Below, piece after piece: positions 13,506 to 19,191 of a stretch of 19,191 bases of DNA (within the stretch, counting starts at the first letter, position 1; every line of letters begins with the position of its first letter). The translations under genes were made by a program, and so were the position numbers. Location: positions 1 to 19,191 of the forward strand of contig CAZBWA010000029.1 in assembly GCA_964495555.1 (NCBI GenBank). The letters are read 5' to 3'. The notes below the pieces were generated by a model. That model saw only the letters and a list, made by a program, of their open reading frames with translations. It was not told the DNA's origin and searched no databases. The DNA comes from VGCC01 sp964495555. Lineage in GTDB: Bacteria; Actinomycetota; Actinomycetes; S36-B12.

Positions 13506-14790
13506 GCAGACCCGGACCACCGAGCGCGCGCGAAACCGAGTCGGCACCACGCCACACGTCGTCGAAGGTGTTGTAGAGCGGAGTCGGTGCCAGACGGATG
13601 ATGTCCGGATTGCGCGCATCGCCCAGCACGCCGTGGGTCTCGTACATCGTCTCGATCAACGCGAAGGGTTCGACCGGCACACGGATCGACACCTGGATGC
13701 CATGGCGATCGGTTTCCTGCGGGGTGATGGGGGAGATGTTCACATCCTTCGCGATGACATCGAGCAGTGTGAAGAGGTAGTGGGTCAACTCCAGGCTGCG
13801 CGCTCGGAGACGCTCCATCCCGATGTCGTCGAAGATGCGCAGCGATGTGAGCGCCGGGCTCATCACGAAGACCGGCGAGCATGAGACCGACCAGGCCTCG
13901 GCCGTCGTCCACGGATCGAGGACCGGGTCCATGCGGAAGCGGGTCTCCGGCCGGTTGCTCCACCAGCCCTCGAGGCGGGGGATGTCCGTCCGGCCCAGAT
14001 GACGTTCGTGGATGAAGGCCCCGGACACCGAGCCGGGCCCGGAGTTGAGGTACTTGTAGCTGCACCAGGCGGCGAAATCGACGTCCCAATCGTGGAGGCG
14101 CAGCGGTACGTTGCCGGCCGCGTGCGCGAGATCCCACCCCGCGATGGCGCCGATGTCGTGCGTCGTACGGGTGATCGCGGGGACATCCATGAACTCGCCA
14201 CTGAGGTAGTTGACCGCTCCGAGGAGCACGGTCGCGATCGAGTCGCCGTGCTCGCGGAGTGTGGCGATGACATCCTCGGTGCGCAATGCATCCTCGCCCG
14301 GGCGTGGCGTCAGCCGCATGACCTCCACATCGGGGTCGAGGCCGCGCGACGCGACGTGAGATCGCACCGCGTAGGAGTCGGAGCTGAAGGCGTAGTCCTC
14401 GATCACGATCTTCGTCCGTGCACCAGCCGGTCGGTAGAAGCTCGTCAGGAGTAGATGGAGGTTGATGGTGAGGCCGTTCATGACCACAACCTCCTCCGGG
14501 AGGGCGCCGACGATGCGTGCGCTCGGACCGATCAATTGGCGGGGATAGGCCATCCAGGGGCGCTCCCCGTGCGAGTGTCCGCGCACCGCGAGGGTCTCCC
14601 AGGCGTCGAGATCGGCATTCACCACATCGCGTGTCCCGATCGGCATGAGTCCGAGGGAGTTGCCCACCAGATAGGCGGTGTTCTCTTCGCCCGGGATCGG
14701 GCTGGGCATGAGATGGAAGCGGTCGCGGGCGATCGGCGGATCCAGGTGCGCGTCGCGGTGCCGGGCCGCGCTCCGGGAAGTGTCCGTCAT
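13498..14790 (-). CDS. kynU: Kynureninase
   Basis: PLP enzyme that cleaves kynurenine to anthranilate and alanine (or 3-hydroxykynurenine to 3-hydroxyanthranilate). The 430-residue length fits the family (about 415-465). Diagnostic segments are YLVGNSLGLMP near the N-terminus, VVVMNGLTINLHLLL, IVIEDYAFSSDSYA, the cofactor aspartate in GWDLAHAAGN (Asp220), the PLP lysine in CSYKYLNSGPG (Lys246), GWWSN, and RLAPTPLYNTFDD at the C-terminus, all in fold-type I order. The start is ATG 14790, with GGCAGGG upstream in a 46-bp region shared with a divergent Lrp/AsnC regulator that probably controls it. The adjacent formamidase makes its substrate. No tryptophan dioxygenase or kynurenine monooxygenase is in the window, so the product is most simply anthranilate. 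Confidence 0.95.
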   Translation of the reverse strand: MTDTSRSAARHRDAHLDPPIARDRFHLMPSPIPGEENTAYLVGNSLGLMPIGTRDVVNADLDAWETLAVRGHSHGERPWMAYPRQLIGPSARIVGALPEEVVVMNGLTINLHLLLTSFYRPAGARTKIVIEDYAFSSDSYAVRSHVASRGLDPDVEVMRLTPRPGEDALRTEDVIATLREHGDSIATVLLGAVNYLSGEFMDVPAITRTTHDIGAIAGWDLAHAAGNVPLRLHDWDVDFAAWCSYKYLNSGPGSVSGAFIHERHLGRTDIPRLEGWWSNRPETRFRMDPVLDPWTTAEAWSVSCSPVFVMSPALTSLRIFDDIGMERLRARSLELTHYLFTLLDVIAKDVNISPITPQETDRHGIQVSIRVPVEPFALIETMYETHGVLGDARNPDIIRLAPTPLYNTFDDVWRGADSVSRALGGPGLPN

Positions 14791-14807
14791 GGGGTGACCC
14801 TGCCAGA

Positions 14808-14813
14808 TACCCT
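14808..14813 (+). promoter_or_regulatory. -10 box of the Lrp/AsnC regulator gene
   Basis: TACCCT predicts a start near 14820 and a leader of about 17 nt to GTG 14837. The opposite-strand sequence overlapping it (TATCT) is a possible -10 for kynU, so the two divergent promoters appear to overlap. Confidence 0.4.
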
Positions 14814-14836
14814 TCCGGGACGGAATGGAGGCGACG

Positions 14837-15301
14837 GTGAAGGTCTCCCTGGACGCGATCGATCACGCCATCCTGCGTGAACTCCAGTCCGATGCGCGCC
14901 TGTCCTACAGCGAGATCGGGCGTCGTGTCCATATCTCGACGCCGACGGCGGCCGAGCGCGTCCGTCGTATGGAGCGCGAGGGAGTCATCACCGGGTATCA
15001 CGCGGCGGTCGATCCCGCGCGCCTCGGTTGGGACGTACGCGCGCTCGTCCGGATGACCTGTTACGGCCCGACGTGCCTCCTCGACGATCCGTCGGTGGCG
15101 ACCTGGCCCGAGGTGTTGCGTATCGATCGCCTGACGGGTGAGGAGTGCTGCGAGCTCACGGTGGTGTGCGCGTCGATGGTGGCCTTCGGTTCGTTGATCG
15201 ACCGACTCGCTACTCACGGGACTCCGCAGAGCTCCTTGGTGCTGTCCTCTATCGAGTCGCCCGGTGTCGAGGCTCCGCCCACCGCAGTGCCTGATCGATG
15301 A
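14837..15301 (+). CDS. Lrp/AsnC family transcriptional regulator, probable kyn regulator
   Basis: A 154-residue DNA-binding regulator. The N-terminal winged helix-turn-helix (VSLDAIDHAILRELQSDARL, SYSEIGRRVHISTPTAAERV, RRMEREGVITGYHAAVDPARLG) is classic Lrp/AsnC. A C-terminal RAM/AsnC ligand-binding domain follows (VRALVRMTCYG, VLRIDRLTGEECCELTVVCAS, FGSLIDRLATHG). GTG 14837 is preferred because GGAGG sits 5 nt before it; ATG 14825 would overlap that ribosome site and add four residues. Lrp-family KynR proteins respond to kynurenine in other bacteria, and here the gene is divergent from kynU and flanked by a formamidase, so the same role is inferred. Its last 53 nt overlap the 3' end of the formamidase gene on the other strand. 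Confidence 0.88.
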   Translation: MKVSLDAIDHAILRELQSDARLSYSEIGRRVHISTPTAAERVRRMEREGVITGYHAAVDPARLGWDVRALVRMTCYGPTCLLDDPSVATWPEVLRIDRLTGEECCELTVVCASMVAFGSLIDRLATHGTPQSSLVLSSIESPGVEAPPTAVPDR

Positions 15302-15962
15302 TCAGTGCGCACGCCGGCGTGCGCGGATCCACCCACTCGAAGTGTCCGACGTCCTGGGTGATGGCGTCGCCGTAGTCGTGCGACATCTCGACGGGCACGC
15401 GGATGTCGCGCGTTCCGTGCACCACGAGGTAGTCCATCGTGGGCCGCGGAAGGCGAGCGGGATCCAGATGTGTGAACTCGGCTGCGGGGCCGCCGAGGTA
15501 TTCCCGCACCGCGCCGTCGCCCGCCTCGGACTCCTCGGCCGCGACGAGATCGGTCACGGGGGCGACCACCAGGCAGGCGCGGACCAACTCAGGACGGTGG
15601 ATCGCAGCGAGGAGGCCCAGATGTCCTCCCGCGGAGTGACCGATCACGATCGGCGGTCCCTCATGGGCTGCGATGTGCGCGAGCGCCGACTGCACGTCCT
15701 CCCACTGCCCCTCCGGGTCCCCCGGGACGCGTCGGTACTCGACGTTGTAGGTGGTCACGGAGGCACCGAGTGTCGAGGCCAGGGGCCGTAGGTACGTGCG
15801 ATCGAACTGCGCTCTCCAGTAGCCACCGTGGAGAAGTGCGATCGGATGGGAGGACTCGAGCCCGGATCCGAAGACGTCCATGACCTGGTCGGGATGAGCG
15901 CCGTACGCGACCCGATGCGCGGGTGCATCGGAGGTGAGGTCGAAGACGGAGCGGTCCTCCAT
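15249..15962 (-). CDS. Alpha/beta-hydrolase, probable kynurenine formamidase (arylformamidase)
   Basis: Predicted to hydrolyse N-formylkynurenine to kynurenine and formate in the cytosol. The 237-residue alpha/beta-hydrolase carries the oxyanion motif HGGYW (45-49), the signature of eukaryotic-type kynurenine formamidases (HGGxW). The nucleophile elbow is GHSAGG (Ser110) and candidate triad members are Asp186 (VVHGTRDIRVP) and His207 (VGHFEWVD). YNVEYRRVPGDP and the following IVIGHSAGGHL also resemble AFMID-like proteins. This is a different fold from the metal-dependent KynB common in bacteria, so I leave the symbol blank. Two genes away is kynU, the next pathway step, which strongly supports the call; a general carboxylesterase is the alternative. 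The start is ATG 15962, divergent from the CPBP protease gene across 62 bp. Confidence 0.82.
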   Translation of the reverse strand: MEDRSVFDLTSDAPAHRVAYGAHPDQVMDVFGSGLESSHPIALLHGGYWRAQFDRTYLRPLASTLGASVTTYNVEYRRVPGDPEGQWEDVQSALAHIAAHEGPPIVIGHSAGGHLGLLAAIHRPELVRACLVVAPVTDLVAAEESEAGDGAVREYLGGPAAEFTHLDPARLPRPTMDYLVVHGTRDIRVPVEMSHDYGDAITQDVGHFEWVDPRTPACALIIDQALRWAEPRHRATR

Positions 15963-16024
15963 GCCTACTTAGACTGCCAGTGACGTCGACGAGGTGTCGG
16001 GTATCGACCCGGAGTGGGGTATGA

Positions 16025-16771
16025 ATGTTCGGCTGGCATGTGCCAGAACAGCAGGCGGGGTTGCCCTGGTGGCCCCTGGCCGTCGTGATCCTCGCCCTCG
16101 TCCTCGTCAACATCGTCAATAACCGTCTGGCGCCGCAATCCCACTACTTCCTCTGGGCGGTCGCCGGGTCGGTCCTGTTCCTCGCGATCGGCCTTCTCGA
16201 CGGGAACTCCTGGACCGACATGGGGCTGGGATTCACGTTCCTGCTCCCCGGATTGATCTGGGCCGCGATCTCGATCGGGGCGGTCACGGCGGTGTATGTG
16301 ATCGGTTCGCTGTTCCGCAAGACTCGACGTGCGTTCCACGACGAACGCATCAAGGAGCTCTCCGCCGGTCGACTGATCTTCCAGGCCCTCGTCGAGGTTC
16401 CCTTCGGCACCGTGCTGTTCGAGGAGATCGCCTTCCGCGCAGTCTTGTTCTCGATGCTGGCAAGGAGGTTCGGGGTCATCACCGCGATCGTCGTGTCCGC
16501 GCTGCTGTTCGGCATTTGGCACGTGCTCCCCAGCGTGGGCACGCACGAGTCCAACCCTGCGCTGGGCTCCGTCGTGGGCGAGGGGCGTCGGGGGAACGTC
16601 CTCGCCATCCTCGCGAGCGTCCTGACCACGACCGCCGCAGGAGTCCTCTTCACTCTGATGCGGATCGTGTCCGGGAGCGTGGTCGCCCCCATGGGGCTGC
16701 ACTGGGCCACGAATGGTCTGGGCTACGCCTTCTCCTGGGTGCTGATTCGCGCCCGACGTTCCGGTGCATGA
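16025..16771 (+). CDS. CPBP family intramembrane glutamic endopeptidase
   Basis: A 248-residue membrane protease of the CPBP (CAAX protease and bacteriocin-processing, Abi/Rce1-like) family. Hydrophobic segments lie at about 16-31, 43-59, 70-95, 120-145, 150-168, 193-215 and 220-243. All three catalytic motifs are present: EEIAFR (Glu133, Glu134, Arg138), FGIWH (His166) and HWATN (His226, Asn230), so it should be catalytically competent. Its substrate is unknown; bacterial members process or sequester membrane proteins and peptides. ATG 16025 is used; GGAG stands about ten nt upstream. A TAGACT box at 15970-15975 could be its promoter (leader about 43 nt). The DUF3263 gene follows after 27 nt on the same strand. 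Confidence 0.88.
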   Translation: MFGWHVPEQQAGLPWWPLAVVILALVLVNIVNNRLAPQSHYFLWAVAGSVLFLAIGLLDGNSWTDMGLGFTFLLPGLIWAAISIGAVTAVYVIGSLFRKTRRAFHDERIKELSAGRLIFQALVEVPFGTVLFEEIAFRAVLFSMLARRFGVITAIVVSALLFGIWHVLPSVGTHESNPALGSVVGEGRRGNVLAILASVLTTTAAGVLFTLMRIVSGSVVAPMGLHWATNGLGYAFSWVLIRARRSGA

Positions 16772-16798
16772 TGGGGCGTGACACGGGGGGAGGGGTAA

Positions 16799-17152
16799 GT
16801 GACATCGATGGAATTCACCACGTACGATGACGAGCGCTTCCCCGAGCTCGATACCTACGTGGAGGACGCGATCATGGAGTTGGCCCGCAGCAACGACGAT
16901 GCCTGCGGACTCAGCGAGCGCGATCAACGGATTTTGGAGTTCGAGCGCCAGTGGTGGAAGTACGCCGGGGCGAAGGAACAGGCCATCCGCGACCTCTTCG
17001 ACATGAGCGCTACCCGGTACTACCAGATCGTCAACTCCCTCATCGACACCCCGGAGGCCCTCGCTTTCGACCCGATGCTGGTCAAGCGCCTGCGCCGCAT
17101 GCGTGCCGCCCGGCAGCGCGCCCGCTCGGACAAGCGAGTCGACGCCAGGTGA
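16799..17152 (+). CDS. DUF3263 family protein
   Basis: A 117-residue, charged, probably cytosolic protein. The core ILEFERQWWKYAGAKEQAIR, followed by DLFDMSATRYYQIVNSLID and the C-terminal basic tail MLVKRLRRMRAARQRARSD, matches DUF3263, a family found in actinobacteria. The pattern of short helices with a central SATRYYQ segment and a strongly basic tail suggests a helix-turn-helix DNA-binding protein, but no function is established. The start is GTG 16799, with GGAGG 5 nt upstream; ATG 16808 is a weaker option. It lies 27 nt after the CPBP protease gene and may share its transcript. Confidence 0.85.
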   Translation: MTSMEFTTYDDERFPELDTYVEDAIMELARSNDDACGLSERDQRILEFERQWWKYAGAKEQAIRDLFDMSATRYYQIVNSLIDTPEALAFDPMLVKRLRRMRAARQRARSDKRVDAR

Positions 17153-17179
17153 ACCGCCCCACGGACCCACGGTTCGTGG

Positions 17180-17186
17180 TAGCAAT
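17180..17186 (+). promoter_or_regulatory. Possible -10 box and flanking inverted repeat of the solute-binding protein gene
   Basis: TAGCAAT is followed by 6 nt and then ATG 17193, with no Shine-Dalgarno sequence, so a leaderless transcript is plausible although the box is not canonical. Just upstream, CCACG-GTT-CGTGG (17167-17179) is an inverted repeat that could be a repressor site. Confidence 0.3.
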
Positions 17187-17192
17187 GACGCG

Positions 17193-18419
17193 ATGCGTAC
17201 CGCTCGGATCTTCCTAGGCGCCCTGCTCGTCCTCGCCCTGACGAGCTCCCTCAGCGCGGTCCCGGCGCAGGCCGCCAAGAAGCCCATCGTGGTCTGGGTG
17301 GACGAGAACACCCGGGCGGCCACCAAGGCGCTGTTCGCCGAGGGAATCAATGGCCGCGCGGTGCGGGTCAAGGCACGGGACATGTCCACGCTCGCCGAGC
17401 AGTTGCGCACGGTCTCCGTCGAGGAGGCCCCCGACATCGTGCTCATCGACAACGCGCAGACTGCCGAGCTCGCCTCGGGGACCTTGATCGAACCGCTGAC
17501 GATCCCTGCGCCCACGGCCAAGGCGCTGGTGCCCGCCGCTCTGGATGGATTTCGGTACGGATTCGGCAACTACGGAATCCCGATGCAGCGGAGGAGCCTG
17601 GCGCTGATCACCAACGCGGACCTCGTCCCGGCGGCGCCGGAGACCTTCGCGAAGCTTGCGCGCACCGCGCTCCAGCTCAAGGAACAGGGTCGAGTCACGG
17701 TCCCCTTCGCGATGGCGCAGGGGGAGAAGGGGAACGCGGAGACCACGTATCCGCTCTTCTCCGCGCTGGGCGGGTTCGCCTTCGGCACCAATGCGGCCGG
17801 CAGCCTCGACCCGACGAAGGTCGGCATCGACAACAAGAAGTTCCGTGCCAACTCCGATCGCATCGACGAGTGGAACGCCTCGGGGCTGATCGATTCCAGC
17901 GTCACCGCCGAGCGCGCACGCGAGGCCTTCGTGGCCGGTCAGGCCCCGTTCTGGATCGCCGGCCCCGACGACATCGCCACCCTGCGCTCGCTGACGTTCC
18001 GCTATCGGATCACGGCGCTGCCGCCCGTCCTCAAGCGGATCACCCCGGCCCCCTTGTTGGAGTCCTGGGGATTCGCGGTGACCCCGTTCGCCCGGAAGCA
18101 CAACGTGCTGCCCGCGGCCACCGCCCTGGTCACCCAGGTGGCTGCATCGGCCGAAGGTCAGGCGGCATTCGCGGCCGCCTCGGGACGGGTGGGCCTCCCG
18201 GCCAACGTCGCGGCCGCGGCCCGGGTGGCCGACCGCGTCCTCGTGGCCTTCGGCGCCGCCGGCTCCGCGGCGGTGCCCTACCCGAACATCCCGCAGTGGG
18301 CCGAGGCGGGCGCGGCCCTGGCCGAGGCCTGGCGGGACAGCACCCAGGGGGTGGAGGCGGTCCCCGCCGCTGAGGCGTTCGCCGCGGCCCAGAAGCGGGT
18401 GCGGGCCAGCGGGCGGTAG
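17193..18419 (+). CDS. Secreted extracellular solute-binding protein (MalE-like, SBP_bac_1), orphan
   Basis: A 408-residue exported protein with an N-terminal signal peptide (MRTARIFLGALLVLALTSSL, cleavage after VPAQA). The mature part has the two-lobe pattern of carbohydrate-type periplasmic binding proteins: a first strand KKPIVVWVDENTR, APDIVLIDNAQTAELASGTLIEPL, the hinge-like GNYGIPMQRRSLALITNADLV, AFVAGQAPFWIAGPDD and the C-terminal lobe with WGFAVTPFARKHN. There is no lipobox cysteine, which is unusual because Gram-positive binding proteins are normally lipid-anchored. No permease or ATPase gene is adjacent. It may serve a transporter elsewhere, or be released or bound to another envelope part. 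ATG 17193 is the only start that gives a signal peptide. The ligand cannot be predicted. Confidence 0.82.
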   Translation: MRTARIFLGALLVLALTSSLSAVPAQAAKKPIVVWVDENTRAATKALFAEGINGRAVRVKARDMSTLAEQLRTVSVEEAPDIVLIDNAQTAELASGTLIEPLTIPAPTAKALVPAALDGFRYGFGNYGIPMQRRSLALITNADLVPAAPETFAKLARTALQLKEQGRVTVPFAMAQGEKGNAETTYPLFSALGGFAFGTNAAGSLDPTKVGIDNKKFRANSDRIDEWNASGLIDSSVTAERAREAFVAGQAPFWIAGPDDIATLRSLTFRYRITALPPVLKRITPAPLLESWGFAVTPFARKHNVLPAATALVTQVAASAEGQAAFAAASGRVGLPANVAAAARVADRVLVAFGAAGSAAVPYPNIPQWAEAGAALAEAWRDSTQGVEAVPAAEAFAAAQKRVRASGR

Positions 18420-18423
18420 GGAA

Positions 18424-18450
18424 TTTGCACTCACCAGGTCCGAGTGCTAA
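18424..18450. promoter_or_regulatory. CIRCE operator 1 (HrcA binding site)
   Basis: TTTGCACTC, 9 nt, GAGTGCTAA: one mismatch to the CIRCE consensus TTAGCACTC-N9-GAGTGCTAA, the operator of the heat-shock repressor HrcA. It overlaps the predicted groEL promoter. Confidence 0.88.
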
Positions 18451-18453
18451 CTT
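18425..18453 (+). promoter_or_regulatory. Candidate groEL promoter inside CIRCE 1
   Basis: TTGCAC (18425-18430), a 17-nt spacer and TAACTT (18448-18453) form a plausible vegetative promoter whose two hexamers lie on the CIRCE 1 arms, so HrcA binding would block it. The -35 match is weak (TTG only). Confidence 0.45.
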
Positions 18454-18457
18454 TGGG

Positions 18458-18484
18458 TTAGCACTCTCCCCCTGAGAGTGACAA
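18458..18484. promoter_or_regulatory. CIRCE operator 2 (degenerate right arm)
   Basis: TTAGCACTC (perfect left arm), 9 nt, then GAGTGACAA with two mismatches to GAGTGCTAA. It lies 7 nt after CIRCE 1, so the centres are 34 bp apart and two HrcA dimers could bind side by side. Confidence 0.75.
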
Positions 18485-18518
18485 CTTTCCGCATGACGTT
18501 CCGGGAGGAACCACCCCC

Positions 18519-19191
18519 ATGGCAAAGATCATTGCATTCGACGAGGAGGCCCGGCGTTCCCTCGAGCGCGGCATGAATGTGCTCGCAGACGCCGTCAAGG
18601 TCACCCTGGGCCCGAAGGGCCGCAACGTCGTTCTCGAGAAGAAGTGGGGTGCCCCCACGATCACCAACGATGGCGTCTCCATCGCCAAGGAGATCGATCT
18701 CGAGGATCCGTACGAGAAGATCGGCGCAGAGCTGGTCAAGGAAGTCGCCAAGAAGACCGATGACGTCGCCGGCGACGGAACCACCACCGCCACCGTGCTC
18801 GCCCAGGCGCTCGTCCGCGAGGGTCTGCGCAACGTGGCCGCCGGTGCGAACCCGATGGGCCTGAAGCGCGGCATCGAGAAGGCCGTCGACCTGGTCAGCG
18901 CGGAACTGCTCGCGATGGCCAAGGACGTCGAGACCAAGGAGCAGATCGCTTCGACCGCCGCCATCTCCGCCGGTGGCGACCAGGAGGTCGGCAACCTCAT
19001 CGCCGAGGCGATGGACAAGGTCGGCAAGGAAGGCGTCATCACCGTCGAGGAGAGCAACACCTTCGGCCTCGAGCTCGAGCTCACCGAGGGCATGCGCTTC
19101 GACAAGGGCTACATCTCGCCCTACTTCGTGACCGATGCCGAGCGCATGGAGGCCGAGCTCGAGGATCCCTACATCCTCATCGTGAACTCCA
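18519..19191 (+). CDS. groEL: GroEL chaperonin, 60 kDa (N-terminal 224 residues; cut by window edge)
   Basis: ATP-driven protein-folding chaperonin that forms a double heptameric ring in the cytosol. The visible part covers the equatorial domain and the start of the apical domain: MAKIIAFDEEARRSLERGMN, the ATP-binding VTLGPKGRNVVLEK, ITNDGVSIAKEI, the catalytic AGDGTTTATVLAQAL, AGANPMGLKRGIEKAV and FDKGYISPYFVTDAERMEAE. The reading frame is intact to the edge. The ATG has GGGAGGAA 8 nt upstream. There is no groES in front, so this is the stand-alone copy that many actinobacteria carry besides groES-groEL, usually the essential housekeeping GroEL2. Two CIRCE sites upstream predict HrcA control. 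Confidence 0.97.
   Translation, partial: MAKIIAFDEEARRSLERGMNVLADAVKVTLGPKGRNVVLEKKWGAPTITNDGVSIAKEIDLEDPYEKIGAELVKEVAKKTDDVAGDGTTTATVLAQALVREGLRNVAAGANPMGLKRGIEKAVDLVSAELLAMAKDVETKEQIASTAAISAGGDQEVGNLIAEAMDKVGKEGVITVEESNTFGLELELTEGMRFDKGYISPYFVTDAERMEAELEDPYILIVNS

Noticed and set aside
13502..15217. 571-codon open frame on the minus strand across kynU and the Lrp gene
   Set aside because: It overlaps kynU in another frame and runs antisense through the regulator; it is Arg/Pro/His-rich and has no recognisable motif.
16025..16771. CPBP (Abi) protein as part of a phage-defence or bacteriocin system
   Set aside because: The family name alone is not evidence; no peptide precursor, transporter or defence gene is next to it.
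15965..17569. 534-codon open frame antisense to the CPBP, DUF3263 and solute-binding protein genes
   Set aside because: It covers three well-supported genes on the opposite strand and has no signal, domain or ribosome site of its own.
17214..18434. 406-codon open frame antisense to the solute-binding protein gene
   Set aside because: Gly/Arg-rich shadow of a gene with a clear signal peptide and binding-protein pattern.
18442..18466. GAGTGCTAA - 7 nt - TTAGCACTC, which could be read as a terminator hairpin after the solute-binding protein gene
   Set aside because: It is the junction of the right arm of CIRCE 1 and the left arm of CIRCE 2, and no U-tract follows.

Overview
The window is high-GC, densely packed chromosomal DNA of an actinomycete (Actinomycetota). 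The evidence is a phoU / senX3-regX3 pair, the carD-ispD-ispF-cysS-rlmB block with a divergent LpqE-like lipoprotein gene as in mycobacteria, a DUF3263 gene, an F420/FMN-type split-barrel oxidoreductase, and a stand-alone groEL behind CIRCE operators. I cannot place it below class level. It looks like core chromosome: I see no insertion sequence, phage gene, CRISPR array or toxin/defence locus.

Layout. 1-2541: phosphate control. phoU (minus, cut by the window edge) is divergent from senX3-regX3, with an 11-bp-periodic Pho box between them. 2538-3044: LpqE-like lipoprotein (minus). 3153-7620: rightward housekeeping run: carD (RNA polymerase regulator), ispD and ispF (MEP isoprenoid pathway), a PPOX-type oxidoreductase, cysS and rlmB. 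7643-8332: class I glutamine-amidotransferase-like hydrolase. 8329-10203: propionyl-CoA synthetase (minus), with a perfect 18-bp palindrome at its promoter. 10297-10368: tRNA-Thr(TGT) (minus). 10381-11685: polytopic GT-C-like membrane protein (minus), divergent from 11775-13505, a secreted clan GH-A glycoside hydrolase that appears to start at ATC. 13498-15962: kynurenine module: kynureninase (minus), a divergent Lrp/AsnC regulator, and an alpha/beta-hydrolase with the HGGYW signature of kynurenine formamidase (minus). 16025-18419: CPBP intramembrane protease, DUF3263 protein and an orphan secreted solute-binding protein. 18424-19191: two CIRCE operators and the 5' part of groEL.

How the parts work together. 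SenX3-RegX3 and PhoU form a phosphate-sensing circuit whose shared Pho box can control both directions. The formamidase and kynureninase are consecutive steps (N-formylkynurenine to kynurenine to anthranilate), and the regulator between them is the family that controls kyn genes in other bacteria. The membrane protein and the hydrolase share a divergent promoter region and probably act on surface glycans.

Two window-wide regularities stand out. Several genes (phoU, senX3, lipoprotein, cysS, probably the amidotransferase-like gene and the solute-binding protein) have a TAnnnT-like -10 box 6-7 nt before the start codon and no Shine-Dalgarno sequence, which is the layout of leaderless transcripts. 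All four convergent gene pairs overlap at their 3' ends (4, 4, 8 and 53 nt), and I found no intrinsic terminator. No stretch longer than about 155 bp lacks a gene. I found no convincing wholly new system; the best leads are the prpE palindrome, the ATC-start hydrolase with its GT-C partner, the membrane-less SenX3 and the kynurenine module.
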